The translations under genes were made by a program, and so were the position numbers. A model generated the notes under the pieces. That model did no database searches. It was not told the origin of the DNA and saw only the letters and a program-made list of their open reading frames with translations. Shown in pieces: positions 35,076 to 44,761 of a stretch of DNA of 64,000 bases. Origin of the DNA: Nilaparvata lugens (Eukaryota > Arthropoda > Insecta > Hemiptera > Delphacidae); contig NC_052505.1 of NCBI RefSeq assembly GCF_014356525.2, positions 3,269,890-3,333,889 of the forward strand, in the 5' to 3' direction. The number at the start of each line of letters is the position of its first letter. Positions within the stretch are counted from its first letter, which is position 1.

Positions 35076-35910
35076 TATCAACTGTTCATTCTTGTTTGAA
35101 ATAATAAATTATATTTTATTCACTAAGTGAATATATTTTTCAATTCATTTTTTAAACCTACTCTAGAACATGGTACGCCATAGTAGAATAGGTCAATTTC
35201 CACATAGAAAAAAACTAAACATGTAGAGGACACATTATAAGAATTTTTTTGTAACTAACTATTGTATGTAATTGTAATTTATCTAATATTTTCTGTAATT
35301 GATGTTGTAGTTTTAGTATTTTTTGGGGAAATAAACATTTATTTATTCATTTATTTAACCTATAAAATATTTTCTCAATTGAGATTCAATATTTTGTTTA
35401 GATTTAATAGCTTGTCATGCTTGGATTATCTATAATAACTAATCTCTTGATTATCCTTGATGAGCATAGATTTTATACGTACTGAAGAAGTTATGAATTT
35501 CTAGTATTAACTTTCAAGATTAAATGTATTTAATTCTATAAGAATTTAACAAATTCTATGACAATATTTTGATAACCTTTGATTGTAGAAATGTTCTTAG
35601 TATGCTTCAAGTCCAATGTCACATGAAAGTTGCTGATCTTGTAAAAGTGCTCGCCTCTATTAGCTATTCAATTGTTATCGTATTATTTATTTTGTTGTAA
35701 TAATGTGCTGTGTAAACAAACTGTCGCGATAAGGATTTTCAAGCCATTAGATAAGGATTTATCAGTAATAGGCTTCAGTACTTGATGATAGAATCGACAT
35801 TGGAGAAAGCTGTCTTCAAATTGAAGAAGTATTTATTCGTTTATCAATACAGGCACAAATATATACAACAAAAACAATAATACAAGAATTTGGAGAGGAC
35901 AAAAGTCAGG
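35076..35910. other. AT-rich intronic DNA
   Basis: No repeat ends or exons recognised; a possible retroposon tail with AATAAACATTTATTTATTCA is near 35330. Confidence 0.4.
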
Positions 35911-35912
35911 GT

Positions 35913-36060
35913 GCCGGTTGCACAGCAGCCGTTTAAACTTTAACCGTGATTAATTCCACGGGAACCAATCAGAGAAGCCGTCTTATCAAAAAGGCATTCT
36001 CTGATTGGTTCTCGTGAAATTAATCACGGTTAAAATTTAACCGTCTGTTGTGCAACCGGG
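35913..36060. mobile_element. MITE with GGTTGCAC inverted ends (P2)
   Basis: GCCGGTTGCACAGCAGCCG and TTGTGCAACCGGG ends, with TTTAACCGTGATTAATTCCA and complement inside: almost fully palindromic. Located in rin intron 1. Confidence 0.85.
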
Positions 36061-36298
36061 CCTAACTCCGAAATTGATTCTCTTCCAAGTTTTCATTGCA
36101 ATGTTTGATTAACAGCAATTATTTGAAACGAGAATGAACAGTTAATATTACATCAATAAACCGGTATCAGGTACTCCCCATAGAAGGCATTGACAAGACT
36201 GAGGATCGGCAACGTTGTTCTACTATGTTTCTCCAATATTACTGTAGTGAGGTCTACGTTATTGTAATATCTCAAATAAGCACAGATCATCATCATCT

Positions 36299-37062
36299 GT
36301 ACTAGTGAGGTCGACGCTATAATGGCAGTGTTTGATTAGCGATGGTATTGCTATCCTTTTCTATCATTCAACAAAGCGGATAGTGCTATCTTTTTCTCGC
36401 GTCGCTCTGTTGCCAACAGATCGTCTTTTAACAATGTATTATTAATAATTAACAAAACATTTCAACTTAATTGTGAAAATTCATTATGAAATTATTGAAA
36501 AATAGAACTCATTGCTTAATAAGATATAATGGATTATTTAAAACGAGAATGAACAATTAATATCCTACATTAATAAACCTGTATCAGCTACCGTCTAGAA
36601 GGCATTGACAAGACAGAGGAACGGTCTATTAACTGTTCATTCTCGTTTAAAATAATCAATTATATTCTTTCAAGCAAGAAATTATATTTATCAATAATTT
36701 CATAATGAATGAAGAAAGATAGGAGAACAATGTTGCCGATCCTTACTGTCTTGCCAATGCCTTCTAGACGGTAGCTGATACAGGTTTATTAATGTAGGAT
36801 ATTAATTGTTCATTCTCGTTTAAAATAATCCATTATATCTTATTAAGCAATGAGTTCTATTTTTCAATAATTTTATAATGAATTTTCATAATAAAGATGA
36901 AATATTTTGTAAATAAATGATCAGTTCTACATAGTTAAAAGACGATCTGGCAACAGAGCAAAGCAAGAAAGAGATAGCGCTATTCGCTTTGTTGAATGTT
37001 AGACAAGGATTGCAATACCATTGCTAATCCAACACTGCCATTATAACGTGGACCTCACTATA
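36299..37062. mobile_element. Two M-family MITEs in inverted orientation (M5, M6)
   Basis: Arms 36299-36620 and 36705-37062 are reverse complements; both share a private insertion (ATATCCTACATTAATA and its complement) absent from M1-M3, so one arm is an inverted duplicate of the other. A partial third copy lies between them and another at 36110-36250. Confidence 0.8.
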
Positions 37063-37086
37063 GACAACAAACTTTATCTACTAATG

Positions 37087-37700
37087 TCGGGGACCGAGCT
37101 TCGCTCTGGAGTACAAAAACATAAAACATCTATTACGAAAGAAGAAATTATAATAACATTCACACAGAAATGTTCTATCTAATCACAATAAATTGAGATT
37201 AATTCTCAGAGGAATGCAAAAATTTCCCTCACAAAGGCCCAGTTGCACAAAAGCCGGTTAAATTTTAATCCTGATTAACTTCACGTGAACCAAATCAGTG
37301 AAGACCATTTCAAAAAGATGGATCTACTGGAATTAATCTGGATTGAAAATAACCCGGCTTTTTTGCAACCGGCACTAAGTACCTGATTGAATGATTACAA
37401 AAGTTCAACAGCTGAGTCATAATATTGACATAGTCCCTCCCACACACATAAACTCGCTCACCCACTTCCATCACCAACAGACGACGAAATAATTATTATC
37501 CGCTGTTTTTCCTAGGATGAATAATAACTATCCTTTTAATGTTCTTCAGCGAGTTTTCCCAGGGATGAGACCTAGTGCAATCGAATCTTTATATTATAAA
37601 CCTACTATGTTCTGAATTTCGTGAGAATCGTTGAAGCCGTTTTCGAGAGCCGGTGAAATACGAACATATAAACAGAAGTTGCTCGTTTAATAGTATAGGA
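37087..37700 (+). repeat. Retroposon-like repeat Q1 with MITE P3 inside
   Basis: It starts CGGGGACCGAGCTTCGCTCT and ends GTTGCTCGTTTAATAGTATA. MITE P3 (37236-37373) is inside. The related copy Q2 (59421-61050) has P4 in the same place, so that MITE was already in the common parent; Q2 also has two later inserts. Confidence 0.75.
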
Positions 37701-37874
37701 ACCTCAATTGTAGTGAAAACAGTTACTCGACCAAGTAAGTAGAGTAGAGTTAGCTCGGTAGAGTTAGTATGCCAGGTACTTGACTCCTAACTCTACTAGT
37801 AAAAACTTAGAACTTTGAAGTACTATTTATACTATAAAATAATAATTTTTATTGCATTTGTGTTGCATTTGCAG

Positions 37875-38058
37875 ATTCTACAGCAACAACTCGTTCTACG
37901 TGCATGACGGGGCTGACGACCGGGACCCTGACCTGAGTCCGGCGATCGGTCAGAAGCAGATTCATCAGCGCATCGAGCAGCTCAACTTCAAGGACTGTCA
38001 CGCCAAGATCAACCAGGTCGACTCGCAGGCCACCCTCGGCAATGGCGTTGTTGTTCAG
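37875..38058 (+). CDS. rin: Rasputin/G3BP exon 2, NTF2-like domain
   Basis: Acceptor CATTTGCAG, donor TTCAG/GTAGGC. With the split Arg it reads RFYSNNSFYVHDGADDRDPD, then LSPAIGQKQIHQRIEQLNFK and continues to VDSQATLGNGVVVQ. This is the core of the NTF2 fold: FY...S.YvH, GQk.IH.ki..LnF..Ch.KI..vD...tl..GVvVQ. It leaves in phase 0. Confidence 0.95.
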
Positions 38059-38107
38059 GTAGGCCTAACTAAGCTCTAGCCTTCATTTTCACAATAAACC
38101 ATCTTAA

Positions 38108-39659
38108 GCCCGGTCAAGACGCTCAAGTTTAGCTTCAGTCTTTTGCTCAAGCAAAAGTCGGAGCATGTAAGTCGTTTCGTCTGGACGGTAAAACGGATCG
38201 GACGGTCTTCAAGCTTAAGTAGGCAAACTTAAAATTAATGTATCGGCCGGAAATCTTTTTCCATCAAACCGTCCGTCTTTTGCCTATCCACCAAAACCTA
38301 AATCGCGTAAAAATGGAGATAGAGAAATTTTGATTTCAGATTCGGATTCAGCGCCCTCAAATTAATAAAATGCCTCGCGAGTACTCGAAAATAAGCGAGT
38401 TTTTTTATCGATTTCATGTAACGCTTTTTTCTTTCTTGATTCTCATGATGCTCTCAGAATTTGATGTTGATATTATGAGTTTAAAGTGCGAGATAAATTA
38501 CTTTTAACACGGCTCTTTCTCGAAGACGGAGAGGTCCGATGCTCTATCCTCCACTAATCACTCCCACTACCTAGCAGCATTCTCCTTCTTTTGTGTCTGA
38601 GTGAGAGAGCTTTGTAACGCGACGCGGCAACACTCCCTTCCATCTATTGCTGGCAATGTTCCAAGAAGTGTACTGGTCAGCAGGTATATTGGTTTGTGTA
38701 TGTTACGGAGATGTGCTCATCACAAGAACATGAAACAAAATGACACGGCGCATCCAATTGTGCGCAGGATGTCCGTCTGTGTCTACGCTACAAACTGTGG
38801 AGGGAGAAATGGGTTTCTCCTCTTCATGTTAAAAGTAATTTATCTCGCACTTTAGTTGTATCGACAATAATTATTAATATTGAAAATAATTATTAGCATT
38901 AGAATGCTAATAATTTCAACTATGCTAATATCATTAAAGCTTACCGAGTTGAAAGCAGAGAAAAGTCGGGAGAAAAAATAATAAGCTACATCGAGTTATC
39001 AATATTGCATGCCTCTTTGATTGCAATTAATAGTGCACACGACAGCTGATTTTTTTACCAAATTACAATGGGATATTAATTGCATGCAAGTAATAATGCA
39101 CTCGACAGCTGATTTATGATGTCTATAGTCTGATTTTTATGGTAATATTGGCGTTCGAAAGAGACTTCTTTTCCTTTTGTATTATCCTTAAAATACAAAT
39201 TTCAAAAAACCTTGTATGTACGTCGACGCGCAATTTAAAGAGGAACATAACATACCTCACCTGTCAAATTTAATGAAAATCTATTGCCGCGTTTCACCGT
39301 AAATGAGGAACCAACATATAAACAAAATTATAAACATATTTTCAGATTCATCTTGCAATTCTTGAAGCAATGCAACGAGAGAAAATTTGTGTCTTTTTAA
39401 CAACCAGTCCCTACTCCAACGTGAACTATGAACTCTACCTTTCTTCCTATTTTTTACACAGAAAACAAAAGTTGCCAAGAGTACTAGCTCTTCCATTGTT
39501 GATGACGAACTGAGCTTGTGAGCACAAAAATAGGAAAACGGACTACATAAGACGGATGCGTGTGGACGCAATTTTACATCCGTCTTTTGATTGAATCAAA
39601 CGATCCGTCTTTTGCTTGAGCGAAAGACTGATGGCAAACTTGAGCGTCTGTACCCGGCT
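38108..39659. mobile_element. Harbinger-like element X2 with TTA flanks
   Basis: The inverted ends AGCCCGGTCAAGACGCTCAA and (right, inwards) AGCCGGGTACAGACGCTCAA are flanked by TTA. It is X1 in reverse orientation with a single 246-bp unit, no TG repeat, and MITE S2 inserted. Located in rin intron 2. Confidence 0.78.
38484..38852. mobile_element. TA-flanked MITE (copy S2)
   Basis: The inverted ends AAGTGCGAGATAAATTACTT and complement, with TA on each side. It is near-identical to S1 (7780-8148) in the other orientation, suggesting recent movement of this family. Confidence 0.88.
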
Positions 39660-39806
39660 TTAGACAGTGTACAGACCCGAAAGTGAGCATTCACGGTAGC
39701 ATCACTCTAGGAGTGAACCCATGAGGTTATGTACAGTACTAGGCGTCCTGTAGCTTTGCCTCTGTGATTTTGAAACGGCCAATTGGCAAGGTATGGTTCG
39801 CGGGGT

Positions 39807-40436
39807 ACTAGTAGTTCGGTGAACAGAAGACCTCGCGGAGTTATAGACCACAGCCTCCTCTTCTACTGTCCATGAGAGTGAATCCTGTCTGTATGTCGTG
39901 TCGGCGAGATATCGGTGTGAAAACGGCTAATGGCTGTTGGAATTGGTGTATCAAAAATTCTAACATCAAAAGCTAATTTCCTTCAATACATTTCCTTCAA
40001 CAGGTCAGCCCGAGTCGAGAGAAAATACTAGTAGTTCTGTGAACAGTAGACCTCACGCAGTATTCTCATCCACAAGTACCTGATTGAAACTATAGACCTT
40101 ATGAAAATACAGCAATAGACTGGCTTCTCCACACATCTGTGTAATCACATGACAGCTGATTTATGATGAATAGTTCTATAGTCTGATTTTTACTCTAATA
40201 TTGGCGTATGGAGGAGGCTCCTTTTTCCTTTAAAATTATCCTTGAAATGCAAAATTTCCAAAAACCTTGTATATACGTCGACGCGCAATTAAAAAAGGAA
40301 CATACCTGTCAAATTTCATTAAAATCTATTACTGCGTTTCGCCGTAAATGCGCAACATATAAACATTTGAACATTTAAACATTAAGAGAAATGCCAAAAT
40401 CGTCGACTTGAATCTTAGACCTCACTTCGCTCGGTC
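39807..40436 (+). repeat. Two ACTAGTAGTTC repeats head to tail
   Basis: A partial copy (39807-40027, sharing CCTGTCTGTATGTCGTGTCG with 33590) is followed by a full copy at 40029-40436 ending CTTCGCTCGGTCAAC. Confidence 0.7.
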
Positions 40437-40446
40437 AACTATGCTA

Positions 40447-40800
40447 CTTTCAGTTATTAATTGCATGCGTCATTGCATGCAATTAATAGTGCATAAAAAT
40501 TGCAAGCAATGACGCATGCAATAATAGTTTTCACGTTACCTGATTTTTTTACCAAGCTACATTGAGATATATAATTCAGGGTGGCCACCTACCGGGAAAA
40601 CCGGGAGAACCTTGAATTCCTTTTGAATTTAATTGCATGCGTCATTGCATGCAAATAATAGTGCATAAAAATTGCAAGCAATGACGCATGCAATTGATAG
40701 TTTTCACGTTAGCTGATTTTTTTACCAAGCTACATTGAGATTCAGGGTGGCAACCTACCGGTAAAACCGGGAGAACCTTGAATTCCTTTTGATTTTTTCC
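40447..40800. repeat. Direct duplication of about 175 bp
   Basis: TTAATTGCATGCGTCATTGC ... ATTCAGGGTGGC(C/A)ACCTACCGG ... CTTGAATTCCTTTTGA occurs twice in tandem. Each unit contains the hairpin GCATGCGTCATTGCATGC. The CAGGGTGGC..ACCGGGA words look like a transposon end. Confidence 0.75.
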
Positions 40801-40924
40801 AATTACTCATGCATTTTTCATAAATTTTAATTAATTTACTAAAGAACTGTACAGTAACAATAAACTCAAATAAAAAACACTATTATGGCTAGCAAATATC
40901 TAAAAACATCGGCTATGGTCTAAG

Positions 40925-41245
40925 GAGGTAACAACTAGTCGGGGGGACACTCTGACGCTGCGGTGCGAGGTGTCAAGTTGTCGTTTACGGTCATTACTAG
41001 TTGGCACCTACGGTCCAGTAGGTGTCAAGTAGTCGGGGGGACACTGACGCGAGGGTGCGAGGTGTCAAGTTGTCGTTTACGGTCATGACTAGTTGGCACC
41101 TTTGGTCCAGTAGGTAACAAGTAGTCGGGGGGACAACTTGACGGCAATGGTATATTTTTACGAGGGTACAAGTAGTCGCTTAAGGCCAAAATGACCAGGT
41201 GTCAGGTAGTCGGGGTGACACCTAGACGGCGACCATATATAACTT
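40925..41245. repeat. Degenerate minisatellite with CAAGTAGTCGGGG words
   Basis: GTGTCAAGT(A/T)GTCG recurs at irregular spacings together with ACTAGTTGGCACC and GGTCCAGTAGGT. A shorter relative is at 62206-62425 and related words appear at 61790-61890. No ORF follows its period. Confidence 0.75.
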
Positions 41246-41275
41246 GACCAGTTAGTAGTATAGATTCTATTAAAT

Positions 41276-42145
41276 CAGTGGTCATCAAACAGTCGATCGC
41301 GAGCTACCGGTAGCTCGTGGGGTAGTTTTTGGTAGCTCACAGAAATGCTCGTGCAAAAGAATGTCGTCCAGTTTAATATATACACTTTCCCAGTCTGAAG
41401 AAAATCATTGACGAGAAAAATCCTCCACAGCACCGCAGCAATAACCAAGAATACGTTACAATTCTTTTAGTCTTGAGACAACAGTTTCATCAACGATTTC
41501 AAGATTTTAAAAGCATTTCAAATAGGGTACAATTCATCAACTCTCTTCTGTAGAAATCTATTCAGAAGATTTTGCAGCTTGTGTTGTAAAAAAATTTGGT
41601 GGAGATCAGGCTCCAGTTAAAATGGAATTTGTGGATTTTCAAAATGATCTGTCTGCCAGATCACTTTCTACAACTGGAAATATTTGGCCTCAAGTCCCCA
41701 AAGAAAAATATCCATATCTTATTTAAATTGCATTGAGGTTGAAAGCTATGTTCAACTCTATCTACTTGTGTGAAGCATCTTTTTCAAGTATGAAATTGAA
41801 ATACATAAAAAATCGATATATAGGAACAGACTGACTGATGAACAATGTTATTGTACAACTGCATCAGAATGGCCGCTACAACGTACACTCCAAACATCAA
41901 GAAAATACTTGATGACCAAAAATAGTTCTACTGCTCTCATTGAAATGTACATTTCAACTTTTGTTATACTTTTTTCTATGAGATAAGTAGATTTCAACAT
42001 TAGAAATGTATCTTTATAGGCAATAAAAGTGTGAAAATTTCATTTTGCGTACCATACTTTCTTCAGTCCAATATTCCTTGGTAGCTCACTAGAAGATTTA
42101 TAAATGCTATTCTAGCTCACAGGTTCATAAGTTTGGCGACCATTG
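41276..42145. mobile_element. hAT element close to the rin exon 3 acceptor
   Basis: CAGTGGTCATCAAAC and GTTTGGCGACCATTG ends; flanks TATTAAAT (41268-41275) and TATTAGAT (42146-42153) differ at one base. It is a relative of 18447-19396. On + it carries transposase remnants VKMEFVDFQNDLSARSL and YLCEASFSSMKLKYIKNRYI with stops. It ends 44 bp before exon 3. Confidence 0.88.
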
Positions 42146-42189
42146 TATTAGATCAAAGAAACTTGATGTTTGCAATTTTTGCGTTGTAG

Positions 42190-42411
42190 GTTTCTGGCGA
42201 GTTGTCGAACGGAGGTCAACCGATGAGACGTTTCACGCAGACGTTTGTGCTGGCCTCCCAGAGTCCAACCAAGTATTACGTGCACAACGACATCTTCAGG
42301 TATCAGGATGTGTTCTTCGATGAGGAGGGTGAACAAGGCTCAGGACGATCGGAGACCGAGGAGGATCAAATTGAGCAGGAGCATAACCAAGTGGCTGACA
42401 TGCAATCTCAG
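42190..42411 (+). CDS. rin: Rasputin/G3BP exon 3, end of NTF2-like domain and acidic region
   Basis: Acceptor GCGTTGTAG, donor TCTCAG/GTAATT; 222 bases, phase 0 to phase 0. It reads [20 protein letters not shown], then [20 protein letters not shown], then [20 protein letters not shown]. The 'RRF.QTFVLA......[12 protein letters not shown]' block is diagnostic for G3BP. The acidic segment that follows is the start of the disordered region. The upstream hAT element ends 44 bp away, so the polypyrimidine tract lies in a very short spacer. Confidence 0.96.
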
Positions 42412-42519
42412 GTAATTCAGAACGAAATTTAATAGAAATTTCATTTCTGAAATTCACCATTGATCCCAAACTCTCTTGGAATTCTCACATGAAAGGCTTG
42501 TGCAAGAGATTGACAAGAG

Positions 42520-43165
42520 TTACTCACCTGTTAAGGCTGTGCAAAGGCTAAAAATAAACTTTCTACTCGTGATATTTTTCAAAGTTTTTCGATTTGTATA
42601 TCATCAAGCTATCAAAATGAGAAAGTTTTCTCAGGAAAACATTTTTTTCCGAACATTACTTTTTGAGGTATGAGCGACTGAAGTTTGAATTTTTGGGACA
42701 GAACATTTCAAATTCGGTACGATATAAATCCATGAGATTCAGAGGATGGATTCTTCATGGTATTGTTGATCTAGTAAAAGAAAAAATCTCTAAAAATATC
42801 GATTTTTGAGAGAGTTATTCGATTTACCAAAAATAACTCAACTAAAAGTTTGGTTATTTTTAGTAAATTGAATAACTATCTTAAAAATTGATATTTTCAG
42901 AAAATTTTTGTTTCACTAAATCAACAATACCATGAAGAATCCATCCTCTGATTCTCATGGATTTATATCGTACCGAATTTGAAATGTTCTGTCCCAAAAA
43001 TTTAAACTTCAGGCGCTCATATCTCAAAAAGTAATGATCAGAAAAAAAATGTTTTCCTGAGAAAACTTTTTTCATTTTGATAGCTTGATGATATACAAAT
43101 CGAAAAACTTTGAAAAATATCACGAGTAGAAAGCTTATTTTCAGCCTTTGCACAGCCTTAAGCAT
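42520..43165. repeat. Large foldback, arms about 315 nt
   Basis: From GTTAAGGCTGTGCAAAGGCT rightwards to about 42835, then after a loop around CTCAACTAAAAGTTTGGTTA the whole is repeated in reverse complement to 43160 (AGCCTTTGCACAGCCTTAAG). I see only scattered mismatches. It begins about 110 bp after the exon 3 donor and is wholly inside rin intron 3. The 65- and 94-residue open frames here are mirror images and not genes. Confidence 0.93.
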
Positions 43166-43331
43166 TTGCTACAAGTAAACCCGTTCTATGGATTCCATTA
43201 GGTTTTTGAATTAACAGTGGACGACTTGCCGTCTTGACCTATCAAGTTCTATTGTTGATCAACAACTGTTAAACATTTCATTTTGACGCATAGCAGTCTC
43301 AGTTTAGAAAAAGTGATCAAAACTAATGTTT

Positions 43332-44275
43332 TACTTTCCTTGCCCTATTACCATAGGTAAGGAAAGTATTGTTTTCTGAAAAAATTAAGGTACCCCAATT
43401 TCTATACGTTCCAAGGGGACGAGTCCAAAAAAGTGTTTTTTTTTTTATTTTTTTTTAGATTACGTCCTAAAGACTCCAGTCATGGAGTATAAGACAAGTC
43501 ATGTTATTACAGGTTTGAAAGGAATTCTTGTACACTATAAAAAGCTTTATCAACTAAATATTTTTTCATTTGTTTTTTGAAAATCTTCAAATCATCATTA
43601 CTTTTCAAGATTTGAGGTAGCTTGTTATAAAATTTCCTACCAATATAATCTGGTTTTTGTTCAAATAACCTACTATTGTGACCCATTATATGATAATCTG
43701 CTCTGTTTCGCGTATTATACTCATGAACATCTGAATTCTGGATCACACCACTCGTTTTCACATGCATTACAACTTCATATACATACAAAGATGGAACAGT
43801 TAATAGACCAAGCTTTTTAAATAAAGGCCTACAAGAGTCTAACCTATTCACTTTCTCTATACATCTGAGTGCCTTCTTTTGAATCTTAAACACTCTGTCC
43901 ATATTTTGTTGAGATGAATTACCCCATACTAAAATAGCATACCTAATATGAGATAGTATAAGTCCATGGTAAGCAGTTAACAGTAGTTTTTTATCATTCA
44001 GCCTAGCAAGCTGCCGCAGGACAAATACCCCAGATGATATCTTATTACATATCCTCTCAATGTAAGGATGCCATGTTAATTTCCTGTCCAATAAAATTCC
44101 CAAGAATGCTACTTTCTCTTCTTGGTCTAATTCATTTTCCTCTACAAACACATTTATTTCTCTATCCTCTACTGAATTATATTTACTTTTGAATTGTAGG
44201 AATTGACATTTCTTACTATTTATTGTTAATTGCCTTTGCTTCAAGAATTGGACAATTGGCCACACCAGATTTTTT
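43332..44275 (+). repeat. TG repeat, copy F, ends only, with a LINE fragment in between
   Basis: The left end (ACTTTCCTTGCCCTATTACC to about 43432) and right end (CCACACCAGATTTTTT, 44260-44275) of the TG family are present, but the TG tract and all internal blocks are replaced by a LINE fragment. Confidence 0.75.
43434..44262 (-). mobile_element. 5'-truncated LINE, RT C-terminal part with poly(A)
   Basis: On - the frame encodes IVQFLKQRQLTINSKKCQFL, VAFLGILLDRKLTWHPYIER, LSHIRYAILVWGNSSQQNMD and the ending IFKKQMKKYLVDKAFYSVQE, the region after the RT core. It ends at 43507, and an A-rich tail follows on - (T-rich at 43434-43462 on +). The open frame extends rightwards to 44523 only because it reads antisense through rin exon 4; that part is not real. 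Related to 797-1552. Confidence 0.8.
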
Positions 44276-44391
44276 ATAGTATGATGCATTGTCGAAGTAC
44301 ATAACCAGTTAATTGAGGGGGATTTCTGTTGTAGCCGTGAAGTGATTGAGTGTGTTGTAATGTAGTACTCACTGCTTCCTCTGCTTTGCAG

Positions 44392-44595
44392 CAACAACAG
44401 AACCAGCTGACCAACAGCTACTACGGCGGAGGCGGCAATGTGCCGACTGCCACTGTGAATGGAGGCGGCGCTCACCACGACGAGGTGCCACCCCCGGTCA
44501 CACCTGCCGCCCCCGCGCCTCATGGACTGCCGCCCCCAACACTCATTCAGCCAATGCCGCAGCCGGCCTATATGCCGCAGCCTGTCGACTATATG
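44392..44595 (+). CDS. rin: Rasputin/G3BP exon 4, proline-rich linker
   Basis: Acceptor TGCTTTGCAG, donor TATATG/GTAAGC; 204 bases, phase 0. It starts QQQNQLTNSYYGGGGNVPTA and is followed by a Pro-rich run with PPPVTPAAPAPHGLPPPT and QPMPQPAYMPQPVDYM. This is the PxxP region between the acidic stretch and the RRM in G3BP proteins. GC content is much higher than the surrounding intron, as in the other rin exons. Confidence 0.93.
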
Positions 44596-44645
44596 GTAAG
44601 CAGCACCTCTACTCTTTCATTTTGTTTGTGATTGTCCCACCATTA

Positions 44646-44761
44646 AAAAAGTCAATAATACTAAGTATTTGGGAATTATAATTGATGAAAACCTTAAATG
44701 GGATGTTCATATTAAATACATATGTAGAAAACTTAGATATTTATCTTTTAAATTTTACCAA
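44646..44761 (+). pseudogene. LINE RT fragment, left part (continues at 53456)
   Basis: Reads VNNTKYLGIIIDENLKWDVH then IKYICRKLRYLSFKFYQ and stops at the LTR element. The codons continue without loss at 53456 (GTT AAC AGA, i.e. V N R), showing it was one sequence before the LTR insertion. It is a relative of the LINE at 54645-57518 (KYLGVMLDDHLKWDAHLNYL). Confidence 0.85.

Noticed and set aside
42476..43165. Paired 65- and 94-codon frames in rin intron 3
   Set aside because: They are mirror images in the two arms of the foldback and have no conserved domain.
44263..44523. N-terminal part of the 338-codon frame on -
   Set aside because: It is the antisense of rin exon 4; the real LINE fragment starts at about 44262.
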